Source of the DNA: Winogradskyella schleiferi
GTDB taxonomy: Bacteria > Bacteroidota > Bacteroidia > Flavobacteriales > Flavobacteriaceae
Length of the DNA stretch: 64,000 nucleotides
Assembly (NCBI RefSeq): GCF_013394655.1
Contig: NZ_CP053351.1
Location: 4,496,974 to 4,560,973 of the forward strand
Reading direction: 5' to 3'
Both the position numbers and the translations under genes were made by a program. This document shows, in pieces, positions 1 to 8,939 of this stretch (the first letter of the stretch is position 1; every line of letters starts with the position of its first letter). The notes beneath the pieces are model-generated. The model was given only the letters and a program-made list of their open reading frames with translations. It made no database searches and was not told where the DNA came from.

Positions 1-3000
1 GTTGTCGTTTACTGTAGCAACTGTTGCTGCACAAGGTACGTCATTTAAAGGCGGACATATGACCAGGTCGAGTGGTTGACTGCTAATGGTACATAATGTT
101 TCTTGTTCATGAGCAACAAAAATATTTACAGCTTCAGTTCCAAAATCGAAAGGACCAGCTTGGAACGTACCTGTCGCTGTTACTGGTATAGTTGTAGCAT
201 CTAAACTATTAGATATTTCTAAAGAAGTAGCATCCCCTAAACTTGTTATCTCTACATCTACAAAGTATTGATAGTTTGGACAGTCATAAACAGGTGTATA
301 TGTTGCTTCAGGAAGTGTACACGGTAAGGTCTCAATATTTACCGTAAAATCTAAGGTTACACCAAAAGATCCATTATAACACGGGTTTGGTGTTGCTTGT
401 CCACTATCAGCAGTTCCTATTCGCATTCTGTGTTCTCCAGGAGTTGCCGTTACTGGCATAACAAAGGAGGCGTCTAAAGTTGTGGGATTATCACCTAAAG
501 ATACACCTTGATACACAAGTTCTGTGTCTTCAAATACAAGGTTATCATTAAAATCTATCCAAATATTTGTCCCATAGGTAAAACCTGTGGCAAATGTAAT
601 CTGCACATTGGTATTTATTGCTGGAAAAAGATTCACTACAGTTGCCGTATGGTTTTCATAAGTTTCGTCTGGTCCAAAACTTGGAAAATCTGTTGTATCA
701 ATAGTCACGTTAGTTACACCATCACCATCATTACTTGATGGAATGGACTCACAATAGCCTGTAAAGAATTGAAACGGGCCTGACCATGTACTTTCATCTC
801 CAGGACCACATACAGCCTGTACGTAAAATTCATAACTAGTGTCTGGCATTAAACCAGTAAGTACATAAGGGTTGGTTGTTACACCAGATTCAATGGTACC
901 AGCACCTTGGGTAAAACCAGTGATACCGTATTCTATGTTCCAAGAAGATTGTGGTACGGCCTCTGTCCATCCTATTTCGGTTGATGTTGTGCTTAAATTG
1001 TTTGCTGTTAGCATGGTTGGTGCAAAACAACTTGGAGCCTCATCAAAAGTAACATCATCGATTGCAATATCGTCAGTAAAATCACCAGGTACGGTTTCAG
1101 AGATTATAAAACGTGCTTGCACGTCTCCTGTTATGGTTAAGATACTTAAATCTAATATTATAAGTTCCCATCCATCAGTGTTAGTATTGAAAGTACCCAT
1201 AAGGTTCCAAGCTGCGCCATCCCATACCTCAACTTCTAATGTACTGTTGGCATCACCTTGATTATTGCTAATTTCATAGAATGAAAGTGCAGGTGCTGCC
1301 AAGCCACTAACATCTACGAAAGGACTCGTTAAAGTACTAGGACCATCATCTCCAGATGCATCTACCCAAGCAAAATAGTTATTGGTGGCAGTAGATCCGG
1401 TAATGACACCATCGTTACCAATATTATCAAAACCTGTATCATCAGCAAATTCCCATTCATTATCCATAGACCAACATAAAGGAATATCACCAGCATTTTC
1501 AAAACCTTCTGTATAAGGTGCTACAAAGGTGGTACATTCTGTAGCAAAAATCACCGGTCCTGTCCATGAACTAAGGTCGCCTGGGCCGCAATTAGCTTGG
1601 TAATAGACATAATAAGTAGTTGCCGGTGTAAGACCTGTTAGTGTGGTATTAGGCGTCGTGGTTACAGGTACCGAACCCTCTTCTTCCCCATTTCCAGGTG
1701 TAAAGTCAGCACCACCATTAAATTCAATGATCCAATCTGTTTCTACGTCACCTGCAAGCCAATCTAAAATAGCTGAATCTGCTGTAATACCAGAAACACT
1801 CATGTCTGAAGGTTCAGGACATGATGGTATATTTCTAACTTGAAAATTATCTACGAAGACATCTACATCTATACCAGTTGCAGCATTAGCAGTTCCTTCA
1901 GAAGCATAAATGGCAAACTGTACGGTTTGTCCAGAATATGCCGTCAAATCCACAACCGGATGAATGCCAGGAATTGGCACAACAGAAGTACTATCATATA
2001 ATAATAGCTCAGTCCAAGTAGTTCCGTTATCGGTAGTTATTAATAATTGAACAGTATCATCAGCGTCTAAAGCTTCGGTAGAATCACTTTGATTCCATTC
2101 GGTTATTGCAAAATCAAATTCTACTTGAAAAGGACCACCAGTTAAATCGAAAAGTGGTGAAATAATCCAATCATTTAAATTTGCTGTACCAAACATGTTT
2201 ATTTTATAGGCACCGTCGTCAGTTCCAATATTAAGAAACTCATCAGCTGTCCATGAACTAGCCCCTAAATCTGTTGGACCAGTTGTTATGTCTCCATTAT
2301 CTGCTTCTTCCCAGCAATCAGGCGCAACCGTAAAAGTAACAGTTGAGAAATCTTCCAAATAATCTGGAATAAACACATCACAAAGTGTTGTGAAGGTAAA
2401 AGGACCAGCCCATAGACTAAGACCATCAGTTCCACAATTAGCTTGGTAGTATATATAGTAAGTTGTCACCGGTGTTAAACCTGATAACATTGTATTTGGC
2501 GTTCCTGTTACAGAAAATGCATTTTCTTCTTCACCGTTCCCAGGTGTAAAATCGGCACCACCATTATATTCAATATTCCATTCTGTTTCAGAGTCACCAG
2601 CAGTCCAATCTAGAGTTGCAGAATTTGAAGTTACACTCGAAGAAGTAATTCCGGTTGGCTCAAGACAAGTTGGTGTTTCAAACAATGTCACAACAATATT
2701 AGACCAATCGGCATCCGATCCAGTCCAACTTTGATTCAATATAACCTCTAAGAAGCCATCCGTCGCCGGCACATAAAGATCTGCGAAATCGCCTTCAAAG
2801 GTAAGTGTAGTATCAGCACCACTAGTAAGTCCACCTGCGGTAGCTGGATCTATTACAATGGAACCGCTTGTAGTGTTTACTGTAATATCTGCCTCAGAAG
2901 AAAATGGATTTCCTCCTCCAGCAACCCAATCGGCCGATACGGAAAAGGATTCATATGAACCTGTTGAAGAAGCTGGAACACCCGCTCCATTCGCCACATC

Positions 3001-3129
3001 GTTGAGATTAATAGTAACTGGTGATCCTTGGGCCACATTTGTAGGGCCTGCAATCGTAGGAAAATTATACTGAGCACTAGCCGTTAGGAAAAACCCAAGC
3101 ATAATTAAAAATAGAGTAATCTTTTTCAT
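1..3129 (-). CDS. Large secreted multidomain (FN3 / choice-of-anchor J / GEVED) protein, C-terminus outside window
   Basis: The frame is open from the ATG at 3129 to the window edge (1043 residues seen); the C-terminal part is missing. It starts with a signal peptide (MKKITLFLIMLG..., cleavage near TASAQ). Visible order: an N-terminal beta-rich region (to about 150); three fibronectin type III-like modules beginning with C-x-x-P (about 153, 435 and 700) and carrying a WxxEY...LTGLTPxTxYYxYYQAxCG pattern; two choice-of-anchor J/MAM-like jellyroll regions (about 246-430 and 530-690) ending in IDDV-type strands; then a GEVED-like domain (about 790-930, IWIDFNDN). This architecture is typical of Flavobacteriia T9SS cargo. 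A C-terminal sorting domain is expected but lies beyond the edge, so the role (adhesin or degradative enzyme) is open. FN3 copies 1 and 2 share the stretch NGGADFTPGNGEEE, a recent internal duplication. Confidence 0.85.
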   Translation of the reverse strand, partial: MKKITLFLIMLGFFLTASAQYNFPTIAGPTNVAQGSPVTINLNDVANGAGVPASSTGSYESFSVSADWVAGGGNPFSSEADITVNTTSGSIVIDPATAGGLTSGADTTLTFEGDFADLYVPATDGFLEVILNQSWTGSDADWSNIVVTLFETPTCLEPTGITSSSVTSNSATLDWTAGDSETEWNIEYNGGADFTPGNGEEENAFSVTGTPNTMLSGLTPVTTYYIYYQANCGTDGLSLWAGPFTFTTLCDVFIPDYLEDFSTVTFTVAPDCWEEADNGDITTGPTDLGASSWTADEFLNIGTDDGAYKINMFGTANLNDWIISPLFDLTGGPFQVEFDFAITEWNQSDSTEALDADDTVQLLITTDNGTTWTELLLYDSTSVVPIPGIHPVVDLTAYSGQTVQFAIYASEGTANAATGIDVDVFVDNFQVRNIPSCPEPSDMSVSGITADSAILDWLAGDVETDWIIEFNGGADFTPGNGEEEGSVPVTTTPNTTLTGLTPATTYYVYYQANCGPGDLSSWTGPVIFATECTTFVAPYTEGFENAGDIPLCWSMDNEWEFADDTGFDNIGNDGVITGSTATNNYFAWVDASGDDGPSTLTSPFVDVSGLAAPALSFYEISNNQGDANSTLEVEVWDGAAWNLMGTFNTNTDGWELIILDLSILTITGDVQARFIISETVPGDFTDDIAIDDVTFDEAPSCFAPTMLTANNLSTTSTEIGWTEAVPQSSWNIEYGITGFTQGAGTIESGVTTNPYVLTGLMPDTSYEFYVQAVCGPGDESTWSGPFQFFTGYCESIPSSNDGDGVTNVTIDTTDFPSFGPDETYENHTATVVNLFPAINTNVQITFATGFTYGTNIWIDFNDNLVFEDTELVYQGVSLGDNPTTLDASFVMPVTATPGEHRMRIGTADSGQATPNPCYNGSFGVTLDFTVNIETLPCTLPEATYTPVYDCPNYQYFVDVEITSLGDATSLEISNSLDATTIPVTATGTFQAGPFDFGTEAVNIFVAHEQETLCTISSQPLDLVICPPLNDVPCAATVATVNDN

Positions 3130-3354
3130 TATTAATCGATTTGTTATAAATTATTTAATTCCCTTATAATCATTGGATTAAAAGGAGTTTTATAAGTGTT
3201 TTAATAAAAATGTGTTGTAATGTACATGGCTAGCGTTGGTTGGACGATTTGGCTATGCAAATTCGAATATATAAAAAATGCCTATTAACAAGAGCCTAAC
3301 AATGTTATAATAGATTAACTACCTTAATAATCGACAAATGGTACAGGTGGATTT
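3130..3354. other. Intergenic region, nothing recognised
   Basis: A+T-rich non-coding stretch between the adhesin-like gene (minus) and the 3' end of the pseudogene. It must hold the promoter of the minus-strand adhesin, but no clear TAnnTTTG box with a TTG partner was found. Confidence 0.4.
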
Positions 3355-3594
3355 TTAGGTTGACTTCAATTGAATATAAACGGGCAAATGGTCGCTATAT
3401 TCCCCTTTATATTTTTTACCGACATAGGTTCTAAAAGGCTGTCCTTTGTATCTACTGTGATACTGTTTTAGAGACTTGATATTAAATACTTTAGCCTTAC
3501 TAAATACTAAGTTGGTTGATTGTGTGTTAAAAAAATTTGTAGAGAATAGTATATGATCAAAAATATTCCATTGAAAATTATGATTTTTTAAAAT
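3355..3594 (-). pseudogene. 3' remnant of an endonuclease/exonuclease/phosphatase-family gene
   Basis: This 79-codon frame ends in TAA at 3355-3357 and is closed upstream by an in-frame stop at 3595-3597. It has no start codon. Its translation matches only the C-terminal end of the endonuclease/exonuclease/phosphatase fold: an FDHI motif, then SRYKGQPFR, then SDHLPVYIQL with the family's catalytic SDH. The intact paralogue at 52173-53237 has the same order (FDQI, GRYEGYPFR, SDHFPVYVYL). The N-terminal three quarters are absent; the remnant stops 47 bp before hflX. It is therefore a deletion remnant, not an active gene. Confidence 0.75.
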
Positions 3595-3618
3595 TTATAT
3601 GGACAGCCACTAATTGCT

Positions 3619-3626
3619 TAACTTTG
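3619..3626 (+). promoter_or_regulatory. Putative -7 box of hflX
   Basis: TAACTTTG matches the Bacteroidota -7 consensus TAnnTTTG and lies 15 nt before the chosen ATG of hflX. No TTG was found at the -33 position. It argues against starting the protein at the in-frame TTG at 3624, which lies inside the box. Confidence 0.45.
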
Positions 3627-3641
3627 TACTTTAATGTATTT

Positions 3642-4853
3642 ATGATAGAAAAAAAAGATATAGATTTAGAAAAAACAGTCTTAATAGGTATTATTACACA
3701 AGACCAAGATGAAGAAACATCAAAAGAATATTTAGATGAACTCGAATTCTTAACTTACACGGCTGGTGGTGAGGTCATAAAACGCTTTACTCAAAAAATG
3801 ACTATGCCAAACCCTAAAACCTTTATTGGTACAGGGAAAATGGAAACAGTTACCAAATTTGTAAAAGAAAATGACATTGGGACCGTAATTTTTGACGACG
3901 AGTTATCGCCAGCTCAAGAACGAAACATCAGTAAAATACTGAATTGTAAGATTCTGGATAGAACGAATCTTATTCTGGATATTTTCGCACAACGTGCCCA
4001 AACAAGCTATGCAAGAACCCAAGTAGAATTGGCACAATGCGAATATTTATTGCCAAGGCTTAAAGGGATGTGGACACACCTTGAGCGGCAAAAAGGTGGT
4101 ATTGGTATGCGTGGACCTGGAGAAACGGAGATTGAAACCGATCGACGTATTGTTCGTGATAAAATAGCTTTGCTAAAATCAAAGATCAAAACCATTGATA
4201 AGCAAATGGCTGTTCAGCGTGGCAATCGTGGAAAAATGGTACGTGTGGCGCTGGTCGGTTATACCAATGTTGGAAAATCAACATTGATGAATGTGATTAG
4301 TAAAAGTGATGTTTTTGCAGAAAACAAGTTATTCGCTACACTAGACACAACCGTGAGAAAAGTGGTTATTGGAAACTTGCCTTTTTTAGTTAGTGATACC
4401 GTGGGATTTATTAGAAAACTACCAACACAATTGGTAGAGTCTTTTAAAAGTACGCTAGATGAAGTTCGGGAAGCCGATTTATTGCTTCATGTCGTTGATA
4501 TTTCACATTCCAACTTTGAAGAACATATAGATTCCGTCAATCAGATCTTAGACGAAATTGATAGTAAGGATAAACCCACCATCATGGTGTTTAATAAGAT
4601 TGATGCCTATGAACCAGAACCTTTTGATGAGGATGATTTAGTTGAAGAACGTACCAAAGCCAATTTTACTATTGAGGAATGGAAAAAAACTTGGATGTCA
4701 CGGTTAGATGGCAATGCGTTGTTTATTTCGGCTTTGAACAAGGAAAATATGGATGAATTTAGAAAAAGGGTTTACGAAGAAGTCAGGGAAATCCATGTGA
4801 CTCGCTTTCCATACAATCATTTCTTGTATCCAGACGTTGAAGATATAGAATAG
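3642..4853 (+). CDS. hflX: GTPase HflX (ribosome-associated)
   Basis: 403 residues from ATG 3642; the frame also opens at a TTG at 3624, but that overlaps the likely promoter. HflX is a ribosome-binding GTPase that splits stalled or stressed 70S ribosomes. The N-terminal HflX domain includes the GTGK and ERQKGGIGMRGPGE signatures. The G domain shows G1 GYTNVGKS (about 206), G3 DTVG (about 252) and G4 NKID (about 316), followed by a C-terminal SALN (G5-like). Length is normal for the Bacteroidota form. It lies upstream of the PBP1A gene on the same strand with a 150-bp gap, so it is probably a separate unit. Confidence 0.96.
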   Translation: MIEKKDIDLEKTVLIGIITQDQDEETSKEYLDELEFLTYTAGGEVIKRFTQKMTMPNPKTFIGTGKMETVTKFVKENDIGTVIFDDELSPAQERNISKILNCKILDRTNLILDIFAQRAQTSYARTQVELAQCEYLLPRLKGMWTHLERQKGGIGMRGPGETEIETDRRIVRDKIALLKSKIKTIDKQMAVQRGNRGKMVRVALVGYTNVGKSTLMNVISKSDVFAENKLFATLDTTVRKVVIGNLPFLVSDTVGFIRKLPTQLVESFKSTLDEVREADLLLHVVDISHSNFEEHIDSVNQILDEIDSKDKPTIMVFNKIDAYEPEPFDEDDLVEERTKANFTIEEWKKTWMSRLDGNALFISALNKENMDEFRKRVYEEVREIHVTRFPYNHFLYPDVEDIE

Positions 4854-5003
4854 ATAAAAGATATCAGACCGCTTCGCTTTTAGATGTTAGAATTTAGACT
4901 TGGTTCTAACTAGCTGACAAAAATTTGTATTTAAATTGAAAAATAATTTTTTCTTTTAGAATGATTTTCGAAAAAGTATGATTGACATAGAAATAGCTTC
5001 AAT

Positions 5004-7277
5004 ATGAATTCTAATTCAAATCAGATTACATCTAGATTAAAAAAAGTGTTGCAGAATAAGTGGATAAAATGGTCGCTTATTCTAGCTAGTATTGTTGTAC
5101 TATTTCTTCTAGGGCTTTACATCAGCATTTATCTTGGGGTATTTGGAAAGCTTCCTACTTTAGAAGCTATCGGTTCCATAAAGCAAGAGCAGGCCACACA
5201 GTTGTTAGATAAGGATGAAAAATTAATTGGCAAATATTATATCTACGATAGACAACCCGTAAAATTTGAAGATTTCCCAAAACACCTTATTGATGCGCTC
5301 GTTGCTACAGAAGATTCAAGATTTTATAAACACGATGGTATTGATAATATCAGTTTGATGCGCGTGTTTGTCAAAAATTTAATTCTTCAGGATAAGTCAG
5401 CAGGAGGCGGAAGCACTATAACACTTCAATTGGCTAAAAATCTTTATGGTAGGAAGAATTATGCTCTATTCAGCATGCTCATCAATAAATTTAAAGAATC
5501 TATTGTTGCCAAACGTATCGAATCGGTTTATTCCAAAGAAGAGATTTTAACCCTGTACCTTAATACCGTTCCTTTTTCCGATAATACCTATGGTATAGAA
5601 AGTGCCTCCCGTAAACTCTTTAATAAATCGGTAACAGATATTTCATTGAATGAAGCTGCCACTTTAGTTGGCACCTTAAAAGCCAATACATATTACAATC
5701 CAAGAGTACATTTGGAGCGTAGTAAAGACCGAAGGAATGTGGTTTTAAGTCAGATGGTAAATTACAATTATTTGGCACAAGATTCATTAGACCATTATTC
5801 AAATCAAGATTTAAAATTAGAATACCGGTCGTTTAAGCATGATTTAGGTTTGGCACCTTATTTTAGGGCTGAAGTCAAAAAACAATTGGAATCGATTTTA
5901 GATACCTTAAAAACTCCTGAAGGAGAGCGATATAATTTATACAAAGATGGCTTAATCGTCCACACGACACTTGATTATAAAATGCAGGAATTGGCAGAAG
6001 AAGCCATGAAAGAACACATCAGCAAACTTCAAACTGATTTTGAGAATTCATATGGTAAAAGCGCACCTTGGGAAACCAACAAGAAACTACTCGAAAATGT
6101 CATTAATAATCTACCCAAAGTCAAATTATATAAAGAACAAGGTTTATCCGAAAGTCAAATCAACGACTCTTTGAGTCTTAAAAAATTGACTGATGTATTT
6201 AGTTGGAAAGGTGATACCATCAAAAATATATCGACTATAGATAGTTTAAAACATTATCTCAAATTTTTAAACACAGGAATGCTTTCAATAGAACCTGCAA
6301 CAGGCGCTGTGAGAACTTATGTTGGAGGTATAGACTACAGGTATTTTAAATACGACCATATTTCACAAAGTGAACGGCAAGTTGGCTCTACCTTTAAACC
6401 TTTTGTTTATACAGCGGCTATCGAGAATGGCTTGGATCCGTGTACTTATTTTTCGCTAAACAAGGTGACTTACACCGATTATGATGATTGGACACCAAGC
6501 AATTCTGGTAGTGATGAAGACGAAGATCCTTACATCAATTATACATTGGAAAATGCATTAAGCAATTCGATAAACACCATATCTGTTAAGGTTATGGAAA
6601 GGGTTGGAATTCCAAAGGTTTTAGAACAGGTTGAAAAATTAGGCATCTCAAAAAAATTACCAAATGAACCGTCCTTAGCTTTAGGTGTTGCAGAAATCAA
6701 TTTGAAGGATTTAACAGGTGCATATGCCAGTTATTTAAATAACAACAAATCCGTAAAACCCTATTACATCACTAAAATTGAAGATAAATCTGGAAACGTC
6801 ATCGCTACGTTTCAACCTGAAATTTCAGAAAAAGAAGCTTATAATGACTATACAAGACAGGTGCTTTTAGAAATGATGAAATCTACAGTCAATAAAGGAA
6901 CTGCTTCAAGATTACGAAGCACCTATGGTCTAAAAAATCAAATTGCTGGTAAAACAGGAACGACACAGAACAATAAAGACGGTTGGTTTGTGGGTTTAAC
7001 GCCAAAATTAGTAACCATTACTTGGGTAGGAAATGATAATCATTCCATAGGATTCAAATCTACTGGAATGGGACAAGGCGCCAACTCGGCCTTACCTATT
7101 TTTGCTAAGTTTTTTCAAAAATTGAATACAGACAATGATTTTAATTCAATTACCAGAGCTCAATTTGAAAACCCTTCACAGCAAGTCTTAGAGGATCTGG
7201 ATTGCGAGCCCACTAAACGTGATGGATTTATTAAGCGCTTATTCAAGAAAAAGAATAAGAAGAAAACATTTAATTGA
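5004..7277 (+). CDS. Penicillin-binding protein 1A-type (bifunctional transglycosylase/transpeptidase)
   Basis: 757 residues; class A PBP that polymerises lipid II and cross-links peptidoglycan on the outer face of the inner membrane. A short cytoplasmic N-terminus is followed by one transmembrane helix (about 19-43). The GT51 domain has the catalytic-Glu motif EDSRFYKHDG (about 102) and GGSTITLQLAKN. The transpeptidase domain has SxxK (STFK, about 461), SxN (SNS) and KTGT (about 649). It ends in a Lys-rich tail (KKKNKKK). A strong bidirectional terminator lies just downstream. A second class A enzyme (pbpC) is at 56114-58465. Confidence 0.95.
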   Translation: MNSNSNQITSRLKKVLQNKWIKWSLILASIVVLFLLGLYISIYLGVFGKLPTLEAIGSIKQEQATQLLDKDEKLIGKYYIYDRQPVKFEDFPKHLIDALVATEDSRFYKHDGIDNISLMRVFVKNLILQDKSAGGGSTITLQLAKNLYGRKNYALFSMLINKFKESIVAKRIESVYSKEEILTLYLNTVPFSDNTYGIESASRKLFNKSVTDISLNEAATLVGTLKANTYYNPRVHLERSKDRRNVVLSQMVNYNYLAQDSLDHYSNQDLKLEYRSFKHDLGLAPYFRAEVKKQLESILDTLKTPEGERYNLYKDGLIVHTTLDYKMQELAEEAMKEHISKLQTDFENSYGKSAPWETNKKLLENVINNLPKVKLYKEQGLSESQINDSLSLKKLTDVFSWKGDTIKNISTIDSLKHYLKFLNTGMLSIEPATGAVRTYVGGIDYRYFKYDHISQSERQVGSTFKPFVYTAAIENGLDPCTYFSLNKVTYTDYDDWTPSNSGSDEDEDPYINYTLENALSNSINTISVKVMERVGIPKVLEQVEKLGISKKLPNEPSLALGVAEINLKDLTGAYASYLNNNKSVKPYYITKIEDKSGNVIATFQPEISEKEAYNDYTRQVLLEMMKSTVNKGTASRLRSTYGLKNQIAGKTGTTQNNKDGWFVGLTPKLVTITWVGNDNHSIGFKSTGMGQGANSALPIFAKFFQKLNTDNDFNSITRAQFENPSQQVLEDLDCEPTKRDGFIKRLFKKKNKKKTFN

Positions 7278-7291
7278 GTGTTAGATATAAA

Positions 7292-7327
7292 AAAAACCTA
7301 TCTAAATTTGAATTTAGATAGGTTTTT
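7292..7327. terminator. Bidirectional Rho-independent terminator
   Basis: Near-perfect hairpin with arms CCTATCTAAATT / AATTTAGATAGG, preceded by an A run and followed by a T run. It sits between the convergent PBP1A (plus, ends 7277) and DUF3078 (minus, ends 7350) genes and can serve both. Confidence 0.9.
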
Positions 7328-7349
7328 ATTTTAAAACTATTAAGTATGA

Positions 7350-8279
7350 TTAGAACTTGTAGCTCAAGCCAATAGTGTAATAGGATTGTAATTTGTTGTC
7401 TAAATCTTCAAAAGAAGTTGCTGCAGGAGGATCTTGAGCCAACGCATAGCTTAATGCTTCTTGCTTGTTATTTCTTAAAGCAAAATCGAAACCAACACCA
7501 ATCATTTTCCAAAGCGTGTAGCTAAAAGAGTTGGTCCATGTCCAGTTAGATAAATCGCTAGATTCGTAGCTTTGAAAGGTTGAGAAGTTGGATTTAAAAG
7601 CAATTGCACCAATTTGTCGTGTATAATCTGCAACAATTTTTGCACCTAATGAAGATTCAAAAACGGCATCGTTATCGGCAAATACAAAGTTATAGTTCAA
7701 TGGGTGAATTACCACGATAAGATTTTCTAATGGCGTCCATGTAGCACCAACACCAAGATCTAAATAACCTGGATCGTTAAAGTTATCCAAAAGCGTAGTT
7801 CTGTATTCCATTAAACCAGATACTGCCCAAGTTTTGCTTATGTTTCTACCGTAAAGGGAGGATAAGTTAAAAACATCAGTCGTTGGTTCAAAATTATCAC
7901 TGTCTGTATCAGTATCTTTATTATCTAATTTTACCCATGAAAGGTTTGTGTTTAAAGAGTTTCTCCAAAAATATTTGTCTTCGATTTTATTGGCAAAAGC
8001 ATTAAAGGTAATCCCAATATTTCCAGAACTATTATTAGGTACTCCTTGTGCATACCAATTGTTGAAGTTAGATAAGCTACCACCAATAGTACCGAATGCA
8101 CCTACTCTCCAACCTGGTAAGGCATCAATTTGTTTTTGCAAAGCATCAGCTTCTGCTTGAAACTTGTTTGCTTCAGCTTGTTTTTCCGCTTTTTGGGCTT
8201 GAAGTTCTTCTTTTGTTTGAGAAAAACCAATTGTAATGGCAAACATTAAGAATGTTGATAAAAGTAATTTTTTATTCAT
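7350..8279 (-). CDS. DUF3078 domain-containing outer-membrane protein
   Basis: 309 residues with a signal peptide (MNKKLLLSTFLMFAITIGFSQ). A short coiled-coil segment follows (about 22-52, rich in K, E, A, Q), then GWRVGAFGTIGGSLSNFNNW. The rest alternates amphipathic strands and ends in an aromatic residue (YKF), as in outer-membrane beta-barrels. It matches the Bacteroidota DUF3078 family, whose function is unknown. It is the last gene of the minus-strand block that begins with the SUF genes; DUF3078 and DUF2480 genes commonly follow suf genes in Flavobacteriia. It has its own putative -7 box. Confidence 0.85.
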   Translation of the reverse strand: MNKKLLLSTFLMFAITIGFSQTKEELQAQKAEKQAEANKFQAEADALQKQIDALPGWRVGAFGTIGGSLSNFNNWYAQGVPNNSSGNIGITFNAFANKIEDKYFWRNSLNTNLSWVKLDNKDTDTDSDNFEPTTDVFNLSSLYGRNISKTWAVSGLMEYRTTLLDNFNDPGYLDLGVGATWTPLENLIVVIHPLNYNFVFADNDAVFESSLGAKIVADYTRQIGAIAFKSNFSTFQSYESSDLSNWTWTNSFSYTLWKMIGVGFDFALRNNKQEALSYALAQDPPAATSFEDLDNKLQSYYTIGLSYKF

Positions 8280-8320
8280 AAGAGATTAATTTTAAATAAA
8301 TTATAGTTGTTAAAAGTTCG

Positions 8321-8328
8321 CAAATATA
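8321..8328 (-). promoter_or_regulatory. Putative -7 box of the DUF3078 gene
   Basis: The minus strand reads TATATTTG (TAnnTTTG), 41 nt upstream of the ATG at 8279. No TTG is seen at the expected upstream spacing. Confidence 0.45.
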
Positions 8329-8409
8329 AATGTTTTCTGATTTTTGTTAAATTAAAAAAATCATAATATCATTATCTTTAAGACACCAATACTTCGCTAA
8401 GGTCACATT

Positions 8410-8922
8410 TTAATTCTTTGGTTTTTTATAAAGTGGCACCGAAGAACAAGCTTCTCCAAACATAATGGATTTAGCTAAGGGCTTTAATTTTTGGGATAAT
8501 AACACTAAAGCATTTGACGGCACGGGTTTATGGGAACAACCTTTTATAATGACAGGAAAATCTTCAAATTCTGAAACATCTAATTTTGAAATAATATCAG
8601 CATATAAAATAGACTCTAAATCGCCTAAAGAACCAATAATGGCTACTTTTGAAAACGGCTGTAGTGCAATCGAAATTAGCATGTAAGCCCAATCTGGTAC
8701 AATGGCATCCGTGGAGCAATGCAACGCCACATAAGTATCTTGGTATTGCGACCAGTCATGTGCCGAAACATGAGCTCTAAACTCTTTTTCCCGCAACACT
8801 AAACCTTCAAGCAACCAATCTTTAATATCAAAAAGAATACGATCGCCTTTTGGATAGTAGTCTTCTAAATCTATAACTTTGAGTTTGCTAATTGCGACTC
8901 TATTAATAATCTCTTCTGCCAT
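8410..8922 (-). CDS. DUF2480 family protein
   Basis: 170 residues, soluble, no signal peptide. The sequence (MAEEIINRV start, FDIKDWLLEGLVLREKEFR, VALHCSTDAIVPDWAYML, CSHKPVP) matches the Bacteroidota DUF2480 family, which is uncharacterised. Three Cys and several His residues could bind metal, which would fit the SUF neighbourhood, but that is inference. The ATG lies only 4 nt after a TATCTTTG -7 box, so the mRNA may be leaderless. Confidence 0.85.
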   Translation of the reverse strand: MAEEIINRVAISKLKVIDLEDYYPKGDRILFDIKDWLLEGLVLREKEFRAHVSAHDWSQYQDTYVALHCSTDAIVPDWAYMLISIALQPFSKVAIIGSLGDLESILYADIISKLDVSEFEDFPVIIKGCSHKPVPSNALVLLSQKLKPLAKSIMFGEACSSVPLYKKPKN

Positions 8923-8926
8923 AATA

Positions 8927-8934
8927 CAAAGATA
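8927..8934 (-). promoter_or_regulatory. Putative -7 box of the DUF2480 gene
   Basis: Minus strand TATCTTTG followed by TATT and the ATG at 8922. The expected transcription start falls at or next to the start codon. Confidence 0.5.
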
Positions 8935-8939
8935 CTATT

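Noticed and set aside
508..3073. Several plus-strand open frames of 66-129 codons
   Set aside because: They lie antisense to the continuous minus-strand FN3/GEVED gene, have no family features and low-complexity composition; they are shadows.
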